A DNA stretch of 64,000 nucleotides from Catalinimonas alkaloidigena (GTDB lineage: Bacteria > Bacteroidota > Bacteroidia > Cytophagales > Cyclobacteriaceae). The stretch covers positions 4,965,001 to 5,029,000 of the forward strand of contig NZ_JAQFIL010000001.1 of the NCBI RefSeq assembly GCF_029504655.1, read 5' to 3'. The notes under the pieces were generated by a model. The model did no database searches and had not been told where the DNA came from. It saw nothing but the letters and a program-made list of their open reading frames with translations. Positions 43,906 to 53,267 of the stretch are shown here, in pieces. The translations under genes and the position numbers were made by a program. Positions within the stretch are counted from its first letter, which is position 1, and each line of letters opens with the position of its first letter.

Positions 43906-44418
43906 TTATTCGGGTAATACGAGAAATATGTGAGCTTCTTTAATGCTGCTTTCTACCAGCGTTTTTACCTGCTCAATCGCAGCATTTTGTAGCTGCAGAA
44001 CGCGGATAAGATTCGTAGTATCATCAGGCAGCACACTTACCGCTACTTCAGCATTGGTGGATTGCGCATCGTACATCTTATGCACTTTTTTCACATTGTG
44101 CCCCCATTGCATCATGGCTTCATCAGCCTTTTCCAGCTTTTGTACGATTTCCTGCATGCGCTGAAGCAGGTCTGTATTCATTTCCTCTCCCCCTCTTTGT
44201 TGCAAGGTATCAATACGCTTGTTCAACAGACTTTTTAAGCGCGCGATCTCATCCATATGAGACATTACTTCCTCATGCACTTCAATAGCTTCCTGATAAA
44301 TCTCCTGTGCCTGCACATACTTCTCATCGGTAACGCTAGCCTTAGATGAGGGCTGGCAGCTCATGGTGAGCAAAAAAGCTATTACATACAGGTTTATGAA
44401 AACACTATGCATATACAA
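43906..44418 (-). CDS. Helical lipoprotein of unknown function
   Basis: 170 residues with lipobox TMSC (Cys about 20) and a largely helical, Glu/Gln-rich body with heptad-like repeats (EIARLKSLLNKRIDTLQ). Similar Bacteroidota proteins are usually left as hypothetical. It lies 19 bp after the CDxCGC protein gene in the same direction, so it may be the last gene of the copper-type unit. Confidence 0.7.
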   Translation of the reverse strand: MYMHSVFINLYVIAFLLTMSCQPSSKASVTDEKYVQAQEIYQEAIEVHEEVMSHMDEIARLKSLLNKRIDTLQQRGGEEMNTDLLQRMQEIVQKLEKADEAMMQWGHNVKKVHKMYDAQSTNAEVAVSVLPDDTTNLIRVLQLQNAAIEQVKTLVESSIKEAHIFLVLPE

Positions 44419-44437
44419 ATATGATGGGTTATAGGGT

Positions 44438-45358
44438 TTAAAAATTATAAATCAGGCTGATCATGATGCGTTCTTTGGACTCAATGGCCGCAACCTCATC
44501 ACTATTCATCTGCTGGGATACCGGGTTTTTAAAAGTAAACCCAACTGCCACATCACGATAATAAATATCCAGCCCCACCTGAGCCAACCAGACTTCTCCT
44601 CCACTGTTCAACTGCCTGATGCCATTATCCGTATGCATCTCTCCGGTTTCGTAGTACATACCGATATTCGGAAGTATGGATAGATACTTCATCTGCCTCC
44701 AGTAAAACAGTTGAGTCGAAGCATTCCATTGATTGCCAAAACGATAGCCTTCAGGATTTTCTGTATTCAACTGGGCAGTCGTGCCCAGGTTCAATCCTAC
44801 GTTCTGGAAACGCACCGTATAAATAGTATTTAGTACAAAGTCAGTACTTCCGGTGCCCAACTGAAAATTAGGATTGACCAATAGTCCCTGATCCTGCTGA
44901 CGAAAATCTCCGGTAGGCAGTTTTACGCCTCCTCCGGCCAGCCAGGTATGCCGCCAGGGATTCCCCACATCTTCTCCGGTATTGACGAGTGTATAATTCG
45001 CTAAGACAGAAATATCACCAAGACCTGCTGCCGTAACTTTCTGATGGCTGCCCTCCATCTGATTGAACGAATAGGGAATGGAAGCAAATAGCTGAATGCG
45101 GTCTGTCAGATAAAGCCGGCTCCACAATTCAAAAGTCTGGTAGGTGTCATTGGAATACTCATCTTCCATATACTCGCTATTATGGTCCATACGTGCAAAG
45201 AAAGAACTGTAATACCAACGCAATCCCACAAAATTTTTGTCATACTGCGGCAGGATTCCGAAATAATTGCTTCCCAGCGAGCAACCGCAGACATCGCAGG
45301 CCAGGCTGGCAGTAAGTGAAATACTAAAAGCAAAAAGCGTAAAGCATATATTTTTCAT
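44438..45358 (-). CDS. Exported CDxCGC-motif barrel-like protein
   Basis: 306 residues from the ATG at 45358; the frame runs 25 codons further into the upstream gene, which I reject. The signal peptide ends near residue 20 and the mature protein starts CDVCGC (21-26), a probable metal-binding cluster. Aromatic, alternating strands follow (GLRWYYSSFF, LFASIPYSFN) and the protein ends with a Phe (ISLIYNF), typical of outer-membrane barrels. Its start is 4 bp from the stop of the dihaem protein gene. Probably an outer-membrane partner in copper handling. Confidence 0.75.
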   Translation of the reverse strand: MKNICFTLFAFSISLTASLACDVCGCSLGSNYFGILPQYDKNFVGLRWYYSSFFARMDHNSEYMEDEYSNDTYQTFELWSRLYLTDRIQLFASIPYSFNQMEGSHQKVTAAGLGDISVLANYTLVNTGEDVGNPWRHTWLAGGGVKLPTGDFRQQDQGLLVNPNFQLGTGSTDFVLNTIYTVRFQNVGLNLGTTAQLNTENPEGYRFGNQWNASTQLFYWRQMKYLSILPNIGMYYETGEMHTDNGIRQLNSGGEVWLAQVGLDIYYRDVAVGFTFKNPVSQQMNSDEVAAIESKERIMISLIYNF

Positions 45359-45362
45359 AATG

Positions 45363-46439
45363 TCAGTGGTTTGGGTTCGTAAATCGTTGGTCAGCAACAA
45401 AGTCGTAGTCGCTGAGGGTTTTGAGGAAAGCAATAATTTTTGTCTGTTCTTCTTCTGTCATGGAAATGCCCAACTGCGCTCCATTGCTGAGCAAAGGATC
45501 TAAAGTAGGCGAGTCCACTACCCCACCTGCATAGTGGCGCAGTACCTCTTCCAGCGTCTGGAAACGGGCATTGTGCATATAGGGCGCTGTACGCCCCACA
45601 TTCCTCAGGCTCGGCACTCTGAACTTGCCCTGATCGGCACTGTGCTCAGTAATTCTGGCCCTACCTTCATCACCGAAACTGGCATTGATTCCATTATTGC
45701 GAAAGCTAAAGTCAGAAAACAGTATGCCTTCATGGCAGGAGGCGCATTTCTCTTCAAAAAGCTTCATCCCTTCTAATTCAGCATCCGTCAGGCTTTCCCC
45801 TTCGTTTCGCATGTACTTGTCATATTTGGAATTGGCCGAGACCATCATCACCAGAAACTGGGAAAAGGCATGCAGCATATAAGGTGAAGTGATGGTATCT
45901 ATGCCAAAAGCTTCTTTGAACAATGCCGGGTACTCATCATCCTGGTTAAGCTTATCCACCACATTGGCCAGGCTTTCATCCATCTCCTGCGCATTTTCAA
46001 TGGCATTGGTAGGCACAAAGTCCAGATGCGTTACGCCTCCATCCCAGAAGAACTCCCGCATAAAAGCAAGGTTGGTCAGAGCGGGAGCATTGCGTGTACC
46101 TCTCCGATTATCTACACCTACACTCATAGGATGCTGCGGCCCATCGGCAAAAGCTGTTGCCTGTATGTGACAATTATTGCAGGACACTGAACCGTCACGC
46201 GACAGTACAGGATCAAAAAACAGCTTTCTGCCCAGCTCAAATCCTTTCTCTGTCACAGGGTTATTGTCAAAGGTGTAGGTAGGCTCAGGAAAGTTATCCG
46301 GTTTAACAAATATATATTTCCGATCTACCATACCTTCTATTTCATCTGTCTGACAGGAAAACAGCAGCGTCAGGCAGACACCGAGTATAAGGCTGCCTAC
46401 CCATCTGCATACATTTGCGGTAAATCTACTGATGTACAT
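45363..46439 (-). CDS. Dihaem cytochrome-c peroxidase family protein, MbnH/MauG-like lipoprotein
   Basis: 358 residues from the ATG at 46439, giving a lipoprotein signal (LLFSC, Cys about 29) and a 14-bp overlap with the MbnP gene; the longer frame to 46538 lacks a signal. Two c-haem sites: CNNCH (87-91) and CASCH (232-236). In methanotrophs MbnH, a MauG-like member of this family, converts a Trp of its partner MbnP to kynurenine to build a copper site. The overlapping MbnP gene makes that role the best guess here. Confidence 0.88.
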   Translation of the reverse strand: MYISRFTANVCRWVGSLILGVCLTLLFSCQTDEIEGMVDRKYIFVKPDNFPEPTYTFDNNPVTEKGFELGRKLFFDPVLSRDGSVSCNNCHIQATAFADGPQHPMSVGVDNRRGTRNAPALTNLAFMREFFWDGGVTHLDFVPTNAIENAQEMDESLANVVDKLNQDDEYPALFKEAFGIDTITSPYMLHAFSQFLVMMVSANSKYDKYMRNEGESLTDAELEGMKLFEEKCASCHEGILFSDFSFRNNGINASFGDEGRARITEHSADQGKFRVPSLRNVGRTAPYMHNARFQTLEEVLRHYAGGVVDSPTLDPLLSNGAQLGISMTEEEQTKIIAFLKTLSDYDFVADQRFTNPNH

Positions 46440-47277
46440 GATCCACAGTGAAGGCAGCAGGTATCTGGTCTGCCAGGGGCGCTCCCAGTAAAGGTGAATG
46501 TACGGAGTAGGTTTGTGAAAAATCAATGGCTGCGCCATCCAGAATTTTCAGCAGGTCAAATACGATATGGACCTGCGGTTTCATGTCCTCGCTTACGGTT
46601 ACCGCTGCGCCTAAGTCAAGCGTAACTGTACGGATGTTATTGACATAATTATCGTCAGGCTCCACCTCTTTCCATCCTCCTACGTGCAGCCCAAAGGTAT
46701 TTTCCTCAACTAGCCAGCCATCCCCTTCTATCCTTTCCTGTGGAGAGTCGGCAGCTGTGCCTTCTATGCCCAGGTTGATGTAGCCAGCGTTCCAGTTCCA
46801 GAACCAGGCGTCTTCGGCAGGGTCCAGTATGCCTCCGGCAGCACCTTCCTGCACGCCTTCTTCAGCGATGCCAAGTATAAACGTGATTTTATCATAGGCT
46901 CCTGTAGGAACATCATTCAAAGTAATAAACTGAGAAGAAGCATCACTTTCCAGTACCAGGTAATAGCCTTCCACATCATCAGCATTGGCACTGACGTTCA
47001 TCACGTCTTCAAACCGCTCTCCATCCGGTCCTTCCAGTTTGATATTGCTGACGTAGTAGCGGAAAGTAGAAAGGTTAAATTCCTGACCCGATGCATTGGC
47101 GTAACGATAATCTGTAGAGCCTGCCGGATCAAGCTGCATCTGCTGCGTACCTACATAATTATCAAACTCTACGACAAAAGCGCCGGAAGCTTCGAGAGAC
47201 ATATTCTCATCTTCATCACAGGCAATGAATAGTGTCAGTAATAATATACTTAGTAAAATATTGTGAGTGGTTTTCAT
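46426..47277 (-). CDS. MbnP family copper-binding-type lipoprotein 1
   Basis: 283 residues with lipobox LFIAC (Cys20), the MbnP core (FNLSTFRYYVSNIKL, about 67-81) and the Trp-rich motif WNWNAGY (160-166), where a Trp is the expected modification site in characterised MbnP. The stop overlaps the start of the dihaem gene, as for MbnPH pairs. It binds copper at or near the outer membrane if it follows the family. A paralogue lies at 47934. Confidence 0.88.
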   Translation of the reverse strand: MKTTHNILLSILLLTLFIACDEDENMSLEASGAFVVEFDNYVGTQQMQLDPAGSTDYRYANASGQEFNLSTFRYYVSNIKLEGPDGERFEDVMNVSANADDVEGYYLVLESDASSQFITLNDVPTGAYDKITFILGIAEEGVQEGAAGGILDPAEDAWFWNWNAGYINLGIEGTAADSPQERIEGDGWLVEENTFGLHVGGWKEVEPDDNYVNNIRTVTLDLGAAVTVSEDMKPQVHIVFDLLKILDGAAIDFSQTYSVHSPLLGAPLADQIPAAFTVDHVHQ

Positions 47278-47546
47278 CTTTTTTTTAGAATATTGATTAT
47301 GAATTGTCTGGCTGATCTATTGCAGCTTAGTAATAGGAATAAGCGCTTCTCTCCTGATAGGACATACTTATGCCATCAGATAAAGAAGACCCGTATAAGA
47401 AATCAAAATAGTTAGCTCCTCTCTCACCCCTACCGTAATTATTGGGTAAATGTGTTTTCCTGCTATTGCAAAGGATATACTTCAGCTTCCTATAGGCTTC
47501 TGGGAAGTATAGTAGTTGAGGGTGGTTTGGGTAAAAAAGGAGCTTA

Positions 47547-47921
47547 CTAAGCTCGGGGAGGATGAAAAAAACCCTGGGAGAGAAGCAGCTGATACTCCTG
47601 AGGGGGAAAAGGGAAAAATATCTGTATATAATATTGCGATGCTTTCAGCGCATCTCTGCTTTCCATCTGCATACAAAGTGGTGACCAGCAGAGCTTGACT
47701 TCATGCTCATTGGTACTTTCCTGCTGGCTCGCATGGTCTATGCTATCCTGGAGAAAGCACTTTCCATTGCACTGTAATTCCGGTCTGTCCTGGTTTTCAC
47801 AGAACAATCGCACAAATACCTCCTGGTTGTATTCATAGTTGAGCACAATCAAAGACATCTGCCAGGCATGCAGGCAAAGCAGAACTGCCAGAAAGAGCGA
47901 TATGTACGATTTAGCGTTCAA
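47547..47921 (-). CDS. Small exported Cys-motif protein (family 1 of 2 in the locus)
   Basis: 124 residues: hydrophobic leader (about 6-26), then three cysteines C41, C51 and C55 in a C-x9-C-x3-C pattern (CENQDRPELQCNGKC), a variable middle, and the C-terminal FFHPPRA. The second copy (48826) keeps the same spacing and ending. No family name known to me. Each copy directly precedes an MbnP gene in the transcript, so a metal-related chaperone or sensor role is likely. 12 bp after MbnP 2. Confidence 0.72.
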   Translation of the reverse strand: MNAKSYISLFLAVLLCLHAWQMSLIVLNYEYNQEVFVRLFCENQDRPELQCNGKCFLQDSIDHASQQESTNEHEVKLCWSPLCMQMESRDALKASQYYIQIFFPFPPQEYQLLLSQGFFHPPRA

Positions 47922-47933
47922 AAACAGATAAGT

Positions 47934-48701
47934 TTATTCAACAGCAGTAATCTCAAACATATTAGCAGCATAATTATCGGCTACACTTTGAGAAAAAGGA
48001 TCATGCATGACTACCGGATGCTCGGCAAAACTCACCGGATTGGGTTCAGCAAACATAGCAGCTACATCAGCTTCTATGGCTAAGCTTTGCATACCATTAT
48101 TCTCCAGGCTCAGCGTGGGAAGGCTAAGCTGCTTCAGGTTAAATTTCAGCACTCGGTAATTAGGATCACCCCCGATATGATAGACATAAGCATCATGCAT
48201 ACCCTCTTCTGACGCACCGAACTGCCCTTCCAGCAAGAGAAATTTGTAGCCGGTATTCCAGTCCCAGGCCATCTCATTACTCGGATCCAGAGCCCCCACT
48301 TTGTCGGTAGAAGTATTGGCGGCATTGTCTACGCCAATGGCAAATTCCACTTCATTGTATTCTCCGGCAGGAACACCATCTATTTCAATCCGAAAAGCTT
48401 CTCCATCTTCGGGGCGCACCAGATGATAGCTGTACGGTTCCAGATAAAAGGCTCCGGTAGAAGAATTCCTGAGCTTTACATTACTGAGATAGTACTTAAA
48501 ATCCTGAATCACAAAGCTTTCTCCTACGGCATTAGCATAGGTCTGTGTATTAAGCATTAGCACTTCGCCATTCACCAGGTGGGTGAGGTTTAGCGTAAGG
48601 GTGGCACCTTGCACCATATCGTCGGTAGATTCTTCCTGGCAGCTGCTTAAGCCTAGCAACAGCAGAAATGAGGTGATGATGTTGATATACTTCATCTTCA
48701 T
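47934..48701 (-). CDS. MbnP family copper-binding-type lipoprotein 2
   Basis: 255 residues with lipobox LSSC (Cys21), FVIQDFKYYLSNVKL (about 63-77) and the Trp motif WDWNTGY (146-152). Same order as MbnP 1 but clearly diverged. It has no dihaem gene directly after it; the single dihaem protein downstream could serve both. Confidence 0.87.
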   Translation of the reverse strand: MKMKYINIITSFLLLLGLSSCQEESTDDMVQGATLTLNLTHLVNGEVLMLNTQTYANAVGESFVIQDFKYYLSNVKLRNSSTGAFYLEPYSYHLVRPEDGEAFRIEIDGVPAGEYNEVEFAIGVDNAANTSTDKVGALDPSNEMAWDWNTGYKFLLLEGQFGASEEGMHDAYVYHIGGDPNYRVLKFNLKQLSLPTLSLENNGMQSLAIEADVAAMFAEPNPVSFAEHPVVMHDPFSQSVADNYAANMFEITAVE

Positions 48702-48825
48702 AAAATTTGAATGTGTAATAGGTAAACGAAGCTGTCATACCTTAATTTTACGCAAGATCCCTTACCCTGATATTTGTTCCGGGCAATAACTCGCGTAATG
48801 AACAGTGAGAAAAGATATGCGTGTG

Positions 48826-49191
48826 TTATACGCGGGGAGGATGGAAAAATAGCTCAGCTATAGGAGTAGCATGCAGGTTTTCCTGAAAAGCAGAAAATAT
48901 AATAGCCGGAGATTCAGGCGTTAAGAAGGTGTTTTCCCAATAAGAAGGGATAAAGAAAACCGCAAATACCACATGTGATAGCTGGTTTTGCTCCTGCTGG
49001 TCTTCCGCCTGTTTGAGCTTATCCTTAAGAAAACAAGTACCACGACAAACGGTGATCTCCTTTTCTCTTTCTATGCAAAGAAACTCAGCGATGTAGTCCC
49101 TGTTCAGCTCAAAGCTCAGCTGCACCGCACTCAACGACATCGCATTGAGGGCAATAATCCAGACAAGGCCTAATGACAGGAATCTTTGCAT
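48826..49191 (-). CDS. Small exported Cys-motif protein (family 2 of 2 in the locus)
   Basis: 121 residues from the ATG at 49191 (the frame runs 19 codons further without signal features). Hydrophobic leader about 3-24, then C39, C49 and C53 with the same C-x9-C-x3-C spacing as its paralogue (CIEREKEITVCRGTC), ending FFHPPRV. First gene of the copper-type unit; the terminator at 49246 isolates it from the protease gene upstream. Confidence 0.7.
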   Translation of the reverse strand: MQRFLSLGLVWIIALNAMSLSAVQLSFELNRDYIAEFLCIEREKEITVCRGTCFLKDKLKQAEDQQEQNQLSHVVFAVFFIPSYWENTFLTPESPAIIFSAFQENLHATPIAELFFHPPRV

Positions 49192-49245
49192 GGGTATAAA
49201 TGTAGAAGAGGAAAGGCATATTTGCAACAAAATTGCAGTTTCACT

Positions 49246-49290
49246 CAAAAAAATAAAGCCCTCAGCGCCAAATAAGACACTAAGGGCTTT
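49246..49290 (-). terminator. Rho-independent terminator of the S41 protease gene
   Basis: Perfect 8-bp stem (49255-49262 with 49283-49290; arm AAAGCCCT), 20-nt loop, followed on the minus strand by A and a seven-T run (49253-49246). It begins 27 bp after the protease stop. Confidence 0.85.
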
Positions 49291-49316
49291 ATAAGAACTA
49301 ACAGCTTTAGACGATT

Positions 49317-50756
49317 CTATTCAATTTCCGGTACCAGGCTGTCATCGATAAACAGCTTGTTCTTTTTAATTTTTAGAGGGTTTCCCAGCTCCTGATAAGG
49401 CTTGAAACTTTCCCTGCTTTTCAGTCTGGCACTCAAGCCTCCTGAGATCAGGTCCAGCGCGGTAGCCAGCAGTGGATCGCTTTCATCACCGAAGGGTTTG
49501 GCATCCAGCAGATTGTCCTCTACCGGATAGTCGGGCGTAAGCCCTTCACTAAAATCTGTTACACCTTCGGCATTGGTATATTTAAGTACAATCGGCATGA
49601 TCGCCCAGTCATGACGGGCAGGCTCTGCTAAATCAGGGATCACCCACGAGCCATAATATTTACCCACTGTATGCTCACCTATCATCACCACATCCATATA
49701 AGGCTTGAGGCCGTTGATCAGCAGCTCACTGGCAGAAGCGGTTCCGCTCCCGGTCAAAAAGTATATACGGCTCAGGTTCAGGTTATGACCATTGGAGACA
49801 AACTTGCTGACCAGATTTTCAGAATCATCGCCTTCGTAAGCTACAATTGATGATTCCAGCAAAGTATTATAGTCAAATTTGACCAGCACTTCTTCGCTGT
49901 TAACGACATTTACCGGCGCCAGGGCGCTGGCAAAATACTGCGCGGTATATATCTCTCCTCCCGGATTATAGCGAAGATCAATAATTACCTCCCTTACATT
50001 TGCCTGGGCAAATTCGTCCAGCGTACTGCCCAGATTGTTTAACCACTCTTCATTCTCTCCGGAAATAAATTCGGTATATACCATATAGCCCACTTTCTTG
50101 CCGGCAGCGGTTTTCACTTCTTTGTACAGGACAGGATCGGTCTCAATCACCTCCGCAAATAATGAAATGGTCTGGTCTGTGGGGTTGATGCCTTCTGCCT
50201 CATCATATGCTGCAAGCGTAACCATATACTGGCTTTGGCCGTAAAGCTCATAGTAATTCTCAGTATTTAATGTTTCTCCATCAATAGCCAGAATGATATC
50301 GCCTCTCTCCAGACCGGCACGATCTGCCGGTGAGTCAGGGTAAACATATTCTACCACGATAAACACTTCATTGGAAGCAGACAGTAATCCAAAGGCAGGG
50401 GAATAGCCCATACTGCTGTACACGCCGCTGAACTCTTCCATCAGCCCTTCGTAATCATCAGTGATATAAGAAAACTCATCTGCATCATTAATGAGAGAGT
50501 AGAAGTAATCTTCAGGCTCTTCACCGGAGGAATCAGGAAGGCTCACCTCCTCATTCCAGTAGTAGTAGGAGCTCATCACTTCGTAGATCCAGTTGTTCAG
50601 CAGATCGTTCTGTGCGTTGTCTGCCGTATGATCCCCGCTGACGTCATCAGTCGTTAGCGGAGACACAATGTCTTCATCCTGCTTGCAGGCAGGAAGAAGC
50701 AAAATTATAAAGCTTAGTGAAGCTAAGAATATCCATACGCTCTTTTTCATGCTCAT
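49317..50756 (-). CDS. S41 family (C-terminal processing) peptidase, lipoprotein
   Basis: 479 residues with lipobox LLPAC (Cys about 24). A PDZ-like domain (about 110-200, SPADRAGLERGDIILAIDG) precedes the S41 core: DLRYNPGGE, the Ser in GSGTASASELLI and the Lys in HTVGKYYGS. It would process or degrade periplasmic or surface proteins. Last gene of a row with the Kelch and DUF4270 genes (40-bp gap), ended by a strong terminator. Confidence 0.9.
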   Translation of the reverse strand: MSMKKSVWIFLASLSFIILLLPACKQDEDIVSPLTTDDVSGDHTADNAQNDLLNNWIYEVMSSYYYWNEEVSLPDSSGEEPEDYFYSLINDADEFSYITDDYEGLMEEFSGVYSSMGYSPAFGLLSASNEVFIVVEYVYPDSPADRAGLERGDIILAIDGETLNTENYYELYGQSQYMVTLAAYDEAEGINPTDQTISLFAEVIETDPVLYKEVKTAAGKKVGYMVYTEFISGENEEWLNNLGSTLDEFAQANVREVIIDLRYNPGGEIYTAQYFASALAPVNVVNSEEVLVKFDYNTLLESSIVAYEGDDSENLVSKFVSNGHNLNLSRIYFLTGSGTASASELLINGLKPYMDVVMIGEHTVGKYYGSWVIPDLAEPARHDWAIMPIVLKYTNAEGVTDFSEGLTPDYPVEDNLLDAKPFGDESDPLLATALDLISGGLSARLKSRESFKPYQELGNPLKIKKNKLFIDDSLVPEIE

Positions 50757-50796
50757 TGGGTTTGAGAGATTACATCATTAGTCTCTACAGGCTTAC

Positions 50797-51792
50797 TTAA
50801 TCTTCCTCATCATACTCAGCGGTAGGGTCAAATTTCCATAGGTCGTCAAAACGGGACTGACCGTTTCTTCCGGTAGCCACATAGGCCACAGCCTCTCCTT
50901 CTCCTGTAGTCAGTACAAAAGCAACGGCTTCTTCTCTGGAGGCTCCTTCCATACTCGTCATTTGTGCCCAGGTGTCAGTCACCGGACTATATTCCCAGGT
51001 ATCTCTCACCGCAGAACCTGTAGAGCCGGTGGTGACATAGCCCTTACCGTTAATCGCAAAGCTTACCGCATTCTCTCGGGCAATGGGATCATCTTCTTCG
51101 TCCAGGTCCAGCATGGCGGTCCAACGGATGTCAATGGGGTCAAACTGCCAGAAGCCCTGCTCATACAGACCGTTGTTTCTTCCCCCTCCGATATAGGCCA
51201 TGCCGTCAATGACGAAGGCAAAAGCATCTACCCTTTTGGAACCACTAAACGGAATCTGTGTCCAGTTACCGGAAGCAGGGTCGTATTCCCAGAAATCTTT
51301 CAGGTCATTGTCGCCATTGTTGCCTGTCCCCACATAGCCTTTGCCATCAATGCTGAAAGCCACAGCACCAATTCTGGCATCTCCGGGAAAATCTTCTTTC
51401 TGTGTCCAACTGTCAGCAGCAGGATCATACTCCCAGAAGTCTTTGAGTTCATTTTGTCCGTCATAACCGCTAGTCACATAGCCTTTGCCATTGACAGCAA
51501 ATGCAACCGCGGCATTGCGGGCATTGCCGGGAAAACTAGCCCGCTGTACCCAGAAATTTCTCTCTTCATCATATTCCCAGAAATCATTCAGGCGGTCGCT
51601 TCCATCATAGCCCAGTCCGACATAGGCACGTGAACCAATGGAGAAGGAAACCGCTCCGCTGCGGGAAGGCCCGTCAAAGTCAGCCACTTCTATCCAGTTG
51701 CCTTCAATGTCTGCTTCATCTTCATCATCTGTTGTACAGGCAGACAGGCTTAATGTGATTACTAGCAAGAGTAGTAAGTATTTATTATTCAT
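50797..51792 (-). CDS. Kelch-repeat lipoprotein
   Basis: 331 residues with lipobox LSAC (Cys19) and six Kelch-type blades of about 48 residues, each with a KGYV-GxGxDG turn and a FWEYDP..W segment, closing a beta-propeller. Likely a surface binding protein. It begins 5 bp after the end of the DUF4270 reading. Confidence 0.88.
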   Translation of the reverse strand: MNNKYLLLLLVITLSLSACTTDDEDEADIEGNWIEVADFDGPSRSGAVSFSIGSRAYVGLGYDGSDRLNDFWEYDEERNFWVQRASFPGNARNAAVAFAVNGKGYVTSGYDGQNELKDFWEYDPAADSWTQKEDFPGDARIGAVAFSIDGKGYVGTGNNGDNDLKDFWEYDPASGNWTQIPFSGSKRVDAFAFVIDGMAYIGGGRNNGLYEQGFWQFDPIDIRWTAMLDLDEEDDPIARENAVSFAINGKGYVTTGSTGSAVRDTWEYSPVTDTWAQMTSMEGASREEAVAFVLTTGEGEAVAYVATGRNGQSRFDDLWKFDPTAEYDEED

Positions 51793-51797
51793 AGTAA

Positions 51798-53130
51798 TTA
51801 ATAATTAGTGCTGTTTAATTGTGTATATGAAATCTCTAATCTGGTAATATATTCTTCGTGCTGACTACTGCCCAGATATAGCCGGCTTACACTTTTGTTG
51901 TAAGAAGGAACGGTCAGCAGCAGAAAATCTTCGCTGATGGCATCGTTTAGTAGCTTCTCAGTGACATAATCTGTAATGTCAAAGCGATACCGGGTTTTCG
52001 CGATCATACTCATCATCCAGCTCTAACAGAGTAGTCCAGACCTGGGTAGACGTGCTGGTAGTACCATATGACAGCAGCGGAATAATTTCATTGTTATGAT
52101 TGGCAGAAAGAAGGATCAGGCTGTCGGGCAGTGGAAGTTCCTGTGCGTGATTGACCACGGGCTGAATCACTAACTCTGCTTGGGTAACATACATGTATTC
52201 TCCCAGCTCAGGAAAATCTTCCAGATGAGGAATGCTCAGCTTAGTCATGATACCCGTGCCTCCCTGGGCATAAGTTTGCATCTGTGTACTACTGTCTGCC
52301 AGGGGATTCCTAACATCCTGAAGAACGGACAAGCGTGTAGCCGAGCGGTTGGCAGCAATATGGTTGAATTGCAAGCTGGTATTGGTCAAAGGAAAATCAT
52401 AGGTACTCCGCTGAACCTCCTCTGTGGTTTCATGATAATAAAGACGCATATATACTTGCTCAGCAGAAGCCGTATAGCCTACAACTGCTGTATTTTGTGT
52501 GCTGTCAGCTACCAGGCTAAAGCCGGGTAGATAATCCTGAAAGTCTTCAGTATCCTGAAGAACAGGATCATTGTTGAGGGCCATCTCAAATAAACTTTGC
52601 CCCCATTCATCGGACAGACGAATCGCCAGGGAGTCCCTTCCCTGCGCATTAGATAAAAAGTGTACTTCACCTGCTATACTTTCGGCATAAGGTATAGTCT
52701 GGGTGTTATAGAAATATGCACCTTCTTCCGGCGATAGTTCTTCGGTAAGACGATGAAGCCTCAGGTGTTGGAGCCGGGTAGTATCCCCGTACACATACTC
52801 ATGGGCAGTCAGATAAAGCACCAGGGAGTCAAACACAGTGTTTTCAGAAAGAGAAAGCGTCCCGTTCAAGCCCAGCTGAAAATAAGACTGCGCCATAATT
52901 TTACCCAGTTGTTCATCTTCATAGTAGCCACTCAGTATCCTTCCGGAACCGGAAGAGACCATGGAATCGGCCAGCACGGTTGCCATATCCAGGCTTAGGG
53001 TATCTGTATAGCCCAGGTAAAAGGGAGCAACCAGCTCTTCTTCCAGCATCAGGTCTTCATCGCCGCAGGCGCTCATAAACAGAGTGATCCCGCCAGCTAT
53101 CCATAGGAAAGCCAAATTTTTTATTCGCAT
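51798..53130 (-). pseudogene. DUF4270 family lipoprotein gene, single frameshift
   Basis: The first frame (53130 to 51979, 383 codons) has lipobox FMSAC and DUF4270 features, but ends out of phase (DRENPVSL stop). A second frame from 52016 to 51798 carries what looks like the missing C-terminus (RYRFDITDYV..FLLLTVP..RLEISYTQLN). Removing one base in the T4 run at 51995-51998 (AAAA on the coding strand) joins them as DRETRYRFDITDYV, giving a product of about 443 residues. Causes: true mutation, slippage, or a base-calling error in a homopolymer. Role unknown; surface-associated by its lipobox. Confidence 0.8.
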
Positions 53131-53223
53131 TGTATGATTATTACTTTAAATCAAGGGTGCTTAATGCTTTAAGCAGTTTGCTCAGCAATAGAAAGGGATA
53201 ATGACTAACAGCCAAAGGTGAAA

Positions 53224-53249
53224 GAGCCTTTCCTATCAAGCAAAGGCTC
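53224..53249 (-). terminator. Hairpin terminator after the 290-aa lipoprotein gene
   Basis: Perfect 8-bp stem (53224-53231 with 53242-53249; arm GAGCCTTT) and 10-nt loop, 18 bp after the stop codon. The following T tract on the minus strand is short (TTTCACCTTT). Confidence 0.6.
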
Positions 53250-53267
53250 CCAGTCCACCATACTCTA

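Noticed and set aside
45359..46538. Longer starts for the CDxCGC protein (to 45433) and the dihaem protein (to 46538)
   Set aside because: Internal ATGs at 45358 and 46439 give proper signal peptides and tight operon spacing; the extensions overlap neighbouring genes heavily.
50962..51633. A 223-codon open frame on the plus strand opposite the Kelch gene
   Set aside because: It is an antisense shadow of the repeated Kelch codons; it has no signal, no family features and no promoter.
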